Assembly: GCA_021737245.1 (NCBI GenBank)
Contig: JAIPEI010000072.1
Coordinates: forward strand, 1 to 11,481
Direction: 5' to 3'
DNA from: Deltaproteobacteria bacterium
GTDB lineage: Bacteria > Desulfobacterota > DSM-4660 > Desulfatiglandales > HGW-15
Length of the DNA: 11,481 nucleotides
The notes beneath the pieces were generated by a model that worked only from the letters and a program-made list of their open reading frames with translations, was not told where the DNA came from and searched no databases. Position 1 is the stretch's first letter, and each line of letters begins with the position of its first letter. The position numbers were made by a program, and so were the translations under genes. Below, one piece after another: positions 1 to 6,192 of this stretch.

Positions 1-5
1 TTCGC

Positions 6-16
6 CCTTGTCAAGG
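6..16. promoter_or_regulatory. Palindrome over the -35 of the region A promoter
   Basis: CCTTG-T-CAAGG is a perfect 5-bp inverted repeat around one central base. It overlaps the putative -35 hexamer TTGTCA (8-13). Its position fits an operator where a bound repressor would block RNA polymerase. The same CCTTG/CAAGG arms recur in the longer palindrome at 9377-9398, but with a different spacer. No regulator gene lies in the window, and an 11-bp palindrome may be chance. Confidence 0.3.
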
Positions 17-37
17 ATCGCGGCGATCCACTATAAA
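8..37 (+). promoter_or_regulatory. Sigma70-like promoter for the crotonase/ligase/ABC cluster
   Basis: TTGTCA (8-13, 5 of 6 to TTGACA) and TATAAA (32-37, 5 of 6 to TATAAT) are 18 bp apart. The stretch 31-60 is conspicuously AT-rich for this GC-rich window. A transcript would start near 44 and leave a leader of about 37 nt, containing the ribosome binding site GGGAGG (67-72) 8 nt before the first ATG. This makes the crotonase the probable first gene of its operon. Confidence 0.55.
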
Positions 38-80
38 AAGAGAGTACCAATTATTCGCATTCGCCCGGGAGGCCGGTTCC

Positions 81-851
81 ATGTCCAAATCCGCTGTCCA
101 CTACCGACGAGAAGATCAGACGGGCATCATCACCTTCAACCGGCCGGAGCGGCTGAATGCCATCAACGCACCCTTCCTGAGGGCGTTCATGTCGTGCCTC
201 GACGAGGCGCGCACGGACACGGTCGCCCGCGTCGTCATCCTGACCGGCGAGGGGAGGTCCTTCTGCGCGGGGGAGGATTTGAAGGAGACGGGGGAGGGGA
301 AGGACTTGGCCACATGGATGGAGGAGGTGGACCGGCTCCAGGAAATCCAGCGGTTGGTCCTGAAGCTGGGAAAGCCCCTCATCGCGGCTGTTCCCGGCTA
401 CGCCCTGGGCGGGGGGTGCGAGTTCGCCATGAGCTGCGACATCCGGATCGCCGCCGATGACGCCGTGTTCGGTTTTCCCGAGACCAGCGTGGGCCTGACG
501 GTCACCACGGCGGGAACCAAGCTGCTGACCCGGCTCGTGGGACTGGGCAAGGCCAAGGAGCTCGTCTTCACCGGCGCATTCGTCGACGCAGAGACCGCAG
601 AGCGGATCGGGCTCGCCAACCGGGTCGTTCCGAGGGAGCGCCTCATGGAGGAGGCCCTGGCCATGGCGCGAATCATCGAGGAGCGATCTCCACTGGCTCT
701 CAAGCTCTCCAGGATCGCCATCGATCAGGGGCTGGACGCCACCTTCGAGCAGACCCTGGAGCTGGAGGCCGCCCACCTGATGATCTGCATCCAGTCCCGG
801 AACCAGGCGGACTACGTCCGGCGCAAGCTGGAGAAGATGGGCGAAGGCTGA
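81..851 (+). CDS. Enoyl-CoA hydratase/isomerase (crotonase) family protein
   Basis: A 256-aa cytoplasmic protein of usual crotonase length. The oxyanion-hole segments are FCAGEDLKE (61-69) and ALGGGCEFAM (108-117). Glu114 and Glu134 (in FGFPET) align with the two catalytic glutamates of mitochondrial enoyl-CoA hydratase (Glu144/Glu164), so real hydratase chemistry, adding water across a 2-enoyl-CoA, is plausible. Related crotonases do isomerisation, hydrolysis or ring cleavage, and the substrate cannot be read from sequence. The ATG at 81 is preceded by GGGAGG with an 8-nt spacer. It is the first gene after a good promoter and lies 19 bp before a CoA ligase. This suggests it acts on the CoA ester the ligase makes, as in carboxylic or aromatic acid catabolism; that link is inference. 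Confidence 0.93.
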   Translation: MSKSAVHYRREDQTGIITFNRPERLNAINAPFLRAFMSCLDEARTDTVARVVILTGEGRSFCAGEDLKETGEGKDLATWMEEVDRLQEIQRLVLKLGKPLIAAVPGYALGGGCEFAMSCDIRIAADDAVFGFPETSVGLTVTTAGTKLLTRLVGLGKAKELVFTGAFVDAETAERIGLANRVVPRERLMEEALAMARIIEERSPLALKLSRIAIDQGLDATFEQTLELEAAHLMICIQSRNQADYVRRKLEKMGEG

Positions 852-870
852 GGGACCGGGCAGGAGGACC

Positions 871-2211
871 ATGCGGGACCTTTCCATGTTCAACGCGGAG
901 ATGGAGGCCCTCTCCCCGGCCGACCAGGATCGAGTGGAGCGGGAGAGGCTGCCCCGGCAGCTGGAGCACGTGTTCGCCCGCAGCCGCATGGTCCGGGACA
1001 AGCTGTCCGCCGCAGGCCTGGACCCGGATCCCTCCCGATTCGGCGACCCGGACCGGCTCGCCGAGCTCCCCTTTATCACCAAGACCGATCTCCGCGCCTC
1101 CCAGGAGCGGGAGCCTCCCTTCGGGGACTTCCTGGCCGTTTCCCCTGAGGCCGTGCAGCGCGTGCACCGGACCTCGGGGACCACGGGACGGTTCGTGTAC
1201 ACGGCCCTCACCCGGAACGACCTGGCGGTCACCCACGACTGCGGGGCGCGGGCCTTCTGGTCGGCCGGGCTCCGGCCGCATCACCGGGTGATCCACTGCC
1301 TCAACTACTGCCTCTGGATGGGAGGGTACACGGACCACGCCAATCTGGAGAACACCGGCGCCACGGTCTTCCCCTACGGCGTGGGCAACTCGCGGCAGCT
1401 CGTCCGGGTCATTCGGGAGGCGGGCATCGACACCATCTCCTCCACCCCGTCCTACCCGAACGTCCTGGAAGGCGTGGTCCGGGAGGAACTGGACATCGAG
1501 CCCCGCGACCTGGGGCTTCGGCTCGGGCTGTTCGGAGGGGAGCCGGGTCTCGACGATCCCAACGTGCGGCAACGGATCGAAGCCACCTGGGGGCTGACCG
1601 TTCGGAACGCAAACTACGGCGTCTCGGACCTCCTCTGCAACTTCGCAGCCCAGTGCGAGGAGAACCCCGACCTCCACTTCCTGGGTCAGGGGGCGCTGCT
1701 GGCCCGGCTGATCGAGCCCCACGAGGAGGGCGATGTCCCCGTGAGGGAGGGGGCCGTCGGCGAGATGGTGCTGACCCACCTTCAGAAGGAGGCCCAGCCC
1801 CTGGTCCGGTACCGGACGTCGGACATCCTCGAGATCACCGGAACGGGTCCCTGCCGTTGCGGCCGCACCGGCTTCAGGTTCCGCGTCGTCGGGCGGTCGG
1901 ATGACATGCTTCACGTCCGGGGCATCAACGTTTTCCCCGGCGGCATCGCCCGGGTGCTGGAGCCCCTTTTGCCGGAGGTGACGGGCGAGTTCCAGATCGT
2001 CGTGAACCACCCTTCCCCCTACACCCAACTGGACGTGGCCGTGGAGCAGGGCCCGGCCGCCGCGCCGGAGGACGCGGCGGCTCTTGCAAGGCGCGTGGAG
2101 GCCGGGGTCAAGGACGCACTGGGCATCACCGTGCGTGTGGACCTGGTCCCTGCCGGCTCCATTCAACGGACGGACACGGGCAAGGTGCGGCGCGTCCTCA
2201 AAACCTACTGA
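871..2211 (+). CDS. PaaK-like AMP-forming acyl-CoA ligase
   Basis: A 446-aa ANL-superfamily adenylate-forming enzyme of phenylacetate-CoA ligase size and order. The P-loop is RTSGTTGR (100-107). The A5-type motif is NYGVSD (248-253), with Asp253 where PaaK has Glu in YGLSE. Next come RYRTSD (313-318), a PaaK-like Cys-rich turn PCRCGRTG (327-334), the hinge GRSDDMLHVRG (341-351), and a C-terminal TDTGKVRR (434-441) with Lys438 as the likely adenylation lysine. It should activate a carboxylic acid to acyl-AMP and then a thioester. Aromatic acids are typical PaaK substrates, but the true substrate is unknown. The start is the ATG at 871, with AGGAGG ending 3 nt upstream, a short spacer; the next in-frame ATG (886) is too far away. 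It sits between the crotonase and the radical SAM gene. Confidence 0.9.
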   Translation: MRDLSMFNAEMEALSPADQDRVERERLPRQLEHVFARSRMVRDKLSAAGLDPDPSRFGDPDRLAELPFITKTDLRASQEREPPFGDFLAVSPEAVQRVHRTSGTTGRFVYTALTRNDLAVTHDCGARAFWSAGLRPHHRVIHCLNYCLWMGGYTDHANLENTGATVFPYGVGNSRQLVRVIREAGIDTISSTPSYPNVLEGVVREELDIEPRDLGLRLGLFGGEPGLDDPNVRQRIEATWGLTVRNANYGVSDLLCNFAAQCEENPDLHFLGQGALLARLIEPHEEGDVPVREGAVGEMVLTHLQKEAQPLVRYRTSDILEITGTGPCRCGRTGFRFRVVGRSDDMLHVRGINVFPGGIARVLEPLLPEVTGEFQIVVNHPSPYTQLDVAVEQGPAAAPEDAAALARRVEAGVKDALGITVRVDLVPAGSIQRTDTGKVRRVLKTY

Positions 2212-2239
2212 GCGGGAAAGCGGAAAAAAGGCGATTGCC

Positions 2240-3283
2240 ATGGGGTGGAAGATCACATCGAAGATTGAGGAGATCCTGGCCCGGGGCGGCTCAGGGGAGG
2301 GGATCGACCGGGACCAGGCATGGTCCCTGATGCGGGTGCCCCTCCAGTCCCGGGACGGCTACGCGCTCATGGAAACGGCGAACCGATTGTCCCGGGAGCG
2401 GTTTCATAACAAAGGAGAGAACCATTTCCACATCGGGGTGAACGTGGAGCCGTGCCCGTTCGACTGCCGCTTCTGCTCCCTGACCGCCGGGGCCGGCATC
2501 TTCACGGAGAGGATCCGCTTCTCCGAGGCCGAGATCCTGGGATGGGCCCGGGAGGCGGAGATGGCCGGGGCCGACGGGCTGAACATCATGACCACGGGGA
2601 CCTTTTCCTTCGAGCGTCTGCTGGAGATCGGCCGGCTGCTGTCGAGGGAGGTCTCCACGCCCCTGGTGGCGAACACGCGGGACTTGACCCACAAGGAGGC
2701 GGAGCGGCTCCTGGAGGCCGGATTTGCCGGCGCCTACCACGCCGTGCGCTTGGGGGAGGGGCGCGACACGCCCTTCCGGGTGAAGCGCCGCATCCGCACC
2801 ATCCGGGTGCTCAGGGACGTAGGGCTTCTCTGGATGAACTGCGTGGAGCCGGTGGGGCCGGAGCACGGGATCGACGAGATCATCGACCGCATGTTCCTGG
2901 CCCGGGAGCACGGGGCCGTGTACAGCGGGATCATGCGCCGGATCAACTTTCCCGGCTCCCCCATGACGGGCTTCGGCATGATCTCGGAGCTCGAGATGGC
3001 CCACATGGTCGCCGTGAGCCGCCTCGTCATGGGGGACGTGTGCCGGGCCCACTGCACCCACGAGCCCCACGCCGCATCGCTTCTGGCCGGCGCCAACCTC
3101 TTTTTCCCGGAGGTGGGGGCCAGCCCGCGGGACGGAGGGGCGGACACCGGAAAGGGCCGGGGCCGGCCCATCCAGGACTGCCGGCGGCTCCACCGGGAGA
3201 TGGGCTGGAACCCGGATCGGCCGTCGAATGTTCTCGGGGTCCCGCGGGTCCGGGACGGACGGGCGCCTTTGACGGCGCTGTAA
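2240..3283 (+). CDS. BioB/HydE/PylB-type radical SAM protein of unknown function
   Basis: A 347-aa protein with the radical SAM motif CPFDCRFC (72-79); Cys72, Cys76 and Cys79 would bind the [4Fe-4S] cluster that cleaves S-adenosylmethionine. The N-terminal helical lead-in, the motif position and the C-terminal stretch (HEPHAASLLAGANLFFPEVG, 274-293) resemble the biotin synthase superfamily. It is not evidently biotin synthase: the segments around BioB's auxiliary-cluster ligands are not recognisable. The middle reads AYHAVRLGEGRD (165-176), closer to HydE/PylB in style. Other cysteines are Cys201, Cys268, Cys272 and Cys314; a CX3C pair plus Cys314 near the C-terminus might bind a second cluster. 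The ATG at 2240 follows a purine-rich GGAAAAAAGG and excludes upstream sequence that overlaps the ligase. No substrate can be assigned. Confidence 0.85.
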   Translation: MGWKITSKIEEILARGGSGEGIDRDQAWSLMRVPLQSRDGYALMETANRLSRERFHNKGENHFHIGVNVEPCPFDCRFCSLTAGAGIFTERIRFSEAEILGWAREAEMAGADGLNIMTTGTFSFERLLEIGRLLSREVSTPLVANTRDLTHKEAERLLEAGFAGAYHAVRLGEGRDTPFRVKRRIRTIRVLRDVGLLWMNCVEPVGPEHGIDEIIDRMFLAREHGAVYSGIMRRINFPGSPMTGFGMISELEMAHMVAVSRLVMGDVCRAHCTHEPHAASLLAGANLFFPEVGASPRDGGADTGKGRGRPIQDCRRLHREMGWNPDRPSNVLGVPRVRDGRAPLTAL

Positions 3284-3294
3284 AGGGGATCCTG

Positions 3295-4251
3295 ATGAGA
3301 CCATGCATTGCCCGGCTGATGACTGCGTGGGCCGCCCTCTTCGTCCTTCTCGCGCCGGCCGGGTCGGGCGGCGCCGAGACGATCTCCGTGGGAACCTGGA
3401 AGACCGCCCAGACCATCCAACCCTTTTTCTACCAGCAGTTCCTGCCCGCGTCCCGAAAGGTGGAGGTGTTCCCCTTCACCAACCCTGCGGACCAGAAGGC
3501 CGCACTCCTTGCCCGAAGCCTGGACATGTGCGGCACGACCCTGGCGCACGCCATCCAGTCGGCGAGCCTGGGGCAGCCCGTGGTCGTGGTCGCCGCCCTG
3601 TGCAACAAGTGCTCGGCCCTGGTGGTGCGTAAGGACGGGCCGATCCAAGAGGTGGAGGATCTGGCGGGGCGGAAGATCGGGTACGTTCCGGGGACCATGC
3701 ATGAGATCCTTCTGCGGGAGACCCTGGTCAAGCACGGGCTCTCGCCCGAGCGGGACGTGAGGCTGACCCGGGTGGACTTCTTCGACATGGGCATGGCCCT
3801 GGCCCGGGGCGGCATCGACGCCTTCCTCTCGGGGGAGCCCTTTCCAGCCCTGGCCGTTCACAAGGGATACGGGCGCATCCTCTCCTATCCCTACTACGGC
3901 GACGCCGTCGGCACCGTCAACGCGGGCATGCTCATGCGCAGGGAGACGGTGGAGAAGCGGCGCGCCCGGGTCCTCGAGCTCGTCAGGGCCCACGCGACGG
4001 CCACCCGGTATCTGAAGGGCCGGCCCGGGGAGTGGCTGGAGCGGGCGGCCGGCTTCGGAACGTCCCGGGAGGTGCTCCGCGAGGCGGCCTCCAACATGGA
4101 GCTCGCCTGGGAGATGGACGAAGCGTTCGTGCAAAGGGTCAAGGCCCTGGGAGAGCGGATGGAGGCCCTGGGCGTGATCGAACGGCAGCCGGACTACCAG
4201 CGGCTCATTGATCTGCGTTTCGTCAGGCGGGTGCTGGAGGCCGAGCAGTGA
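3295..4251 (+). CDS. ABC transporter substrate-binding protein, NMT1/THI5-like
   Basis: A 318-aa periplasmic binding protein. A signal peptide (Arg-rich start, hydrophobic core about 9-21) probably ends near GSGGA-ET (23-28). The mature protein shows the family pattern: SVGTWKTAQTIQPFFY (31-46), a middle EVEDLAGRKIGYVPGTMHEILLRETLVKHGL that gives the typical 'GKKIGV..GT..' lobe, and GGIDAFLSGEPFPALA (172-187), the usual 'G.vDA....EP' segment. Relatives bind sulfonates, nitrate/bicarbonate, pyrimidine precursors or aromatic acids, so the ligand is open. Oddities are a CNKC motif (103-106) and a helical, charged C-terminus. The start has AAGGGGA 5 nt upstream, 11 bp after the radical SAM stop. 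Its last bases overlap the permease start by GTGA. Confidence 0.9.
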   Translation: MRPCIARLMTAWAALFVLLAPAGSGGAETISVGTWKTAQTIQPFFYQQFLPASRKVEVFPFTNPADQKAALLARSLDMCGTTLAHAIQSASLGQPVVVVAALCNKCSALVVRKDGPIQEVEDLAGRKIGYVPGTMHEILLRETLVKHGLSPERDVRLTRVDFFDMGMALARGGIDAFLSGEPFPALAVHKGYGRILSYPYYGDAVGTVNAGMLMRRETVEKRRARVLELVRAHATATRYLKGRPGEWLERAAGFGTSREVLREAASNMELAWEMDEAFVQRVKALGERMEALGVIERQPDYQRLIDLRFVRRVLEAEQ

Positions 4252-5054
4252 CGGGGGATATGAGACCGCGACGCGGGGTGGCGTCCACCCTGTTTCCCTG
4301 GCTGATCCCGGCCCTGGCCCTGCTGGCCTGGGTCCTGGCCGGCCGGCTGGAGCTGATCCCGGCCTATCTGTTCCCGCCCCCCGGGGACGTGGGGCAGGCA
4401 GCCCTGAGGTACGTGTTCGGCAGCCCGGGGGAGACGCCCTACGCCGGCCGGTTCCTGCAGGACGCCGGCGCCAGCCTCCTCCGCGTGGGGTGCGGGTTCT
4501 TCCTGGCCGTAGCCTTCGGTATCCCCCTGGGCGTGCTCTCCGGGCGTCTGGCGCCGGTCCAGGGCCTGCTGGGAGCCACGGTCAACGGACTTCGGGCGGT
4601 TCCGGGGATCAGCTGGCTGCCGCTTGCCATGGTGTGGTTCGGGATCGGCATGGGAACCACTGTGTTCCTGGTCGCCCTGGCCGCCTTTTTTCCCGTCTAC
4701 CTGAACGCGGCGGCCGGGGCCCGCGGGGTCGATCCCCTTCTGCTCCAGGCCGGGGCCATGATGGGCGTACGCCGGTTTCGCGGGACCTTCGCCATTCTCC
4801 TGCCGGCGGCCATGCCGCACATCATGACGGGCCTCAGGCTCGGGCTGGGGCTCTCCTGGGCCTACCTGGTCCTGGGCGAGCTCACCGGCGTCCCCGACGG
4901 CCTGGGGGCCGTCATCATGGACGCACGCATGCAGGGCCGTATCGACATCATCGTGGTGGGCATGATCCTGATCGCGGTGATGGGGCGCGGCAGCGACCTC
5001 CTGCTCACGTCCTCCCTGCGCCTCTGCTTCAAGAGCGCCCGGAGACTGTCGTGA
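4248..5054 (+). CDS. ABC transporter permease, SsuC/TauC-type
   Basis: A 268-aa inner-membrane permease with about six hydrophobic segments (roughly 14-31, 78-98, 117-134, 136-155, 189-210 and 232-250). The cytoplasmic coupling loop, AGAMMGVRRFRGTFAILLPA (168-187), matches the EAA motif that contacts the ATPase, followed by a GLRLGLGLSW stretch common in sulfonate/nitrate/taurine-type permeases. I chose the GTG at 4248 because GGAGG (4236-4240) sits 7 nt upstream and the start overlaps the binding-protein stop by 4 bp. The ATG at 4260 is possible but has only a G-run almost touching it. It probably works as a homodimer with the ATPase encoded next. Overlaps on both sides imply translational coupling. 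Confidence 0.92.
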   Translation: MTGDMRPRRGVASTLFPWLIPALALLAWVLAGRLELIPAYLFPPPGDVGQAALRYVFGSPGETPYAGRFLQDAGASLLRVGCGFFLAVAFGIPLGVLSGRLAPVQGLLGATVNGLRAVPGISWLPLAMVWFGIGMGTTVFLVALAAFFPVYLNAAAGARGVDPLLLQAGAMMGVRRFRGTFAILLPAAMPHIMTGLRLGLGLSWAYLVLGELTGVPDGLGAVIMDARMQGRIDIIVVGMILIAVMGRGSDLLLTSSLRLCFKSARRLS

Positions 5055-5842
5055 GGCCGCGGCTGCGCGCCGTGGGAATGCCCTCTCCAGGGAGGGCCGA
5101 GCCGCTCCTGGTGGTTCGGGACCTGCGCAAGATGTTTCCTGTGGCCGGCCGCTTCGTCACGGTCCTCGACGGGTTGCGCTTCCATGCGAAGGAGGGGGAG
5201 CTGATCTGCATCCTGGGGCGGAGCGGGTGCGGCAAGTCCACCCTGCTCAAGATTCTGGCCGGGTTCCTGGCGCCCAGCGCCGGGCAGGTGCTCCTCGAGG
5301 GACGTCCCGTGGATGGTCCCTCTCCGGAGCGGTGTGTGGTCTTCCAGGAGGACGCCCTGTTCACGTGGCTCACCGTGGGCGAGAACATCGGCTTCGGACT
5401 GCGGGTGAAGGGCCTGGATCGTACCTCGCGGGAGCGTGCCGTGGAACGCTACCTCTCCCTCATCGGGTTGACCGAGTTCAGGGACTATCTGCCGCAGGCG
5501 ATCTCCGGCGGAATGAAGCAGCGGGTCTCCCTGGCACGGGTGCTCATCCTCGAGCCGCGCGTGCTCCTCATGGACGAGCCGTTCGCATCGCTGGACGCCC
5601 AGACCCGGGAGGAGATGCAGTCCCTGCTGTTGTCGCTTCGCCGCCGGCTTTCACAGACCATCCTTTTCGTCACCCATGACGTGAACGAGGCCGCCACCCT
5701 GGCCGACCGGATTCTTCTCATGGGCAAGGAACCGGGTTGGATTCGGAAGGACATTGCCGTCACCCTCCCGAGGCCGCGGGCACGGGAGGACCCGGCTTAC
5801 ATCGATCTGTGCAGCCGGCTTCACCGGCTGGTCAGGGACTGA
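5051..5842 (+). CDS. ABC transporter ATP-binding protein, SsuB/TauB-type
   Basis: A 263-aa ATPase with all motifs intact: Walker A GRSGCGKST (56-64), Q-loop Gln99, signature ISGGMKQR (151-158), Walker B VLLMDEPF (171-178), D-loop SLDA (180-183) and switch His209. The C-terminal end, with LADRILLMGKEPGWI and a short helical tail, is typical of nitrate/sulfonate/taurine importers. It should energise uptake through the preceding permease. The GTG at 5051 overlaps the permease stop by 4 bp and has GGAG 6 nt upstream; an ATG at 5078 would also keep the whole domain. The importer type and ligand class are family inference; the ATPase function is certain from motifs. Confidence 0.95.
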   Translation: MRPRLRAVGMPSPGRAEPLLVVRDLRKMFPVAGRFVTVLDGLRFHAKEGELICILGRSGCGKSTLLKILAGFLAPSAGQVLLEGRPVDGPSPERCVVFQEDALFTWLTVGENIGFGLRVKGLDRTSRERAVERYLSLIGLTEFRDYLPQAISGGMKQRVSLARVLILEPRVLLMDEPFASLDAQTREEMQSLLLSLRRRLSQTILFVTHDVNEAATLADRILLMGKEPGWIRKDIAVTLPRPRAREDPAYIDLCSRLHRLVRD

Positions 5843-5865
5843 GCCCGGTCGACGAATCGCTGAAT

Positions 5866-5885
5866 CGGCCCCTGTCGCGGGGCCG
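5866..5885 (+). other. GC hairpin just upstream of the DUF2007-like gene
   Basis: CGGCCCC (5866-5872) and GGGGCCG (5879-5885) form a perfect 7-bp all-GC stem with a 6-nt loop. No T-run follows. It ends two bases before the AAGGAG ribosome binding site of the next gene. It could be an intercistronic mRNA stability element or modulate translation of the small downstream gene. It is not a canonical terminator. Confidence 0.35.
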
Positions 5886-5899
5886 GGAAGGAGCAGGTC

Positions 5900-6148
5900 A
5901 TGGAGGGGTACGTCAAGGTGGCCACGCTGGACAACGAGATCGAGGCCCTGCTGCTCGAATCGGTGCTCGAGGAACGCGGAACCCCTTACGCGCTCCGCAG
6001 CTACCACGACACCGCGTACGACGGTCTGTTCCAGGCCCAGAAAGGCTGGGGCGTGGTGACCGCACCGCAGGAGCACCGGGATGAGATCCTCGAGATCCTC
6101 GACGATCTTCGAAAGAGCCGGGACGCGAGGGAAGGGACCCCGGATTGA
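5900..6148 (+). CDS. Small DUF2007-like protein (putative signal-transducing)
   Basis: An 82-aa soluble, acidic protein with no signal peptide. An N-terminal beta-helix segment (VKVATLDNEIEALLLESVLEERGTPY) is followed by RSYHDTAYDGLFQAQKGWG and a C-terminal AP-x-EHRDEILEILDDL helix. That pattern is what DUF2007-type 'putative signal transducing' proteins show: residues 6-24 suit a helix that follows a short strand, and the end gives another strand-helix pair. No catalytic residue stands out, and biochemical function of the family is not established as far as I know. AAGGAG lies 6 nt before the ATG. It trails the ABC ATPase by 57 bp, with a GC hairpin between, so it may be expressed at a different level from the transporter. 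Confidence 0.75.
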   Translation: MEGYVKVATLDNEIEALLLESVLEERGTPYALRSYHDTAYDGLFQAQKGWGVVTAPQEHRDEILEILDDLRKSRDAREGTPD

Positions 6149-6165
6149 TCCGGATCCCTCCGGGA

Positions 6166-6185
6166 GCCGGGCCTCCCAGCCCGGC
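6166..6185. terminator. Possible weak terminator between convergent genes
   Basis: GCCGGGC (6166-6172) and GCCCGGC (6179-6185) form a perfect 7-bp stem with a 6-nt loop. It lies 18 bp after the small DUF2007-like gene and 8 bp beyond the stop of the convergent cation transporter. Only GGTTTGAT follows on the + strand, so the U-tract is poor. Its place between convergent genes makes a terminator or transcript-end stabiliser plausible. Confidence 0.35.
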
Positions 6186-6192
6186 GGTTTGA

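Noticed and set aside
51..1232. 393-aa open frame on the minus strand opposite the crotonase
   Set aside because: Low-complexity, Arg/Gly/Pro-rich translation with no family pattern; antisense to a well-supported gene, as is common in GC-rich DNA.
700..2256. 518-aa open frame on the minus strand opposite the CoA ligase
   Set aside because: Shadow of the ligase, which has every ANL motif; no ribosome binding site or domain for the antisense frame.
2240..3283. Naming the radical SAM gene bioB or hydE
   Set aside because: Superfamily resemblance only; no BioB auxiliary-cluster ligands recognised and no biotin or hydrogenase maturation genes nearby.
2452..3294. N-terminal extension of the binding protein by 281 residues
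   Set aside because: It would overlap the radical SAM gene and bury the signal peptide; the ATG at 3295 has a good ribosome binding site.
2734..4134. 466-aa open frame on the minus strand opposite the radical SAM and binding-protein genes
   Set aside because: Spans two real genes and the gap between them, His/Arg/Gly-rich, no recognisable fold.
3295..5842. Assigning the ABC transporter to taurine, nitrate or thiamine-precursor uptake
   Set aside because: The family is too broad and no neighbouring sulfonate, nitrate or thiamine gene supports a specific ligand.
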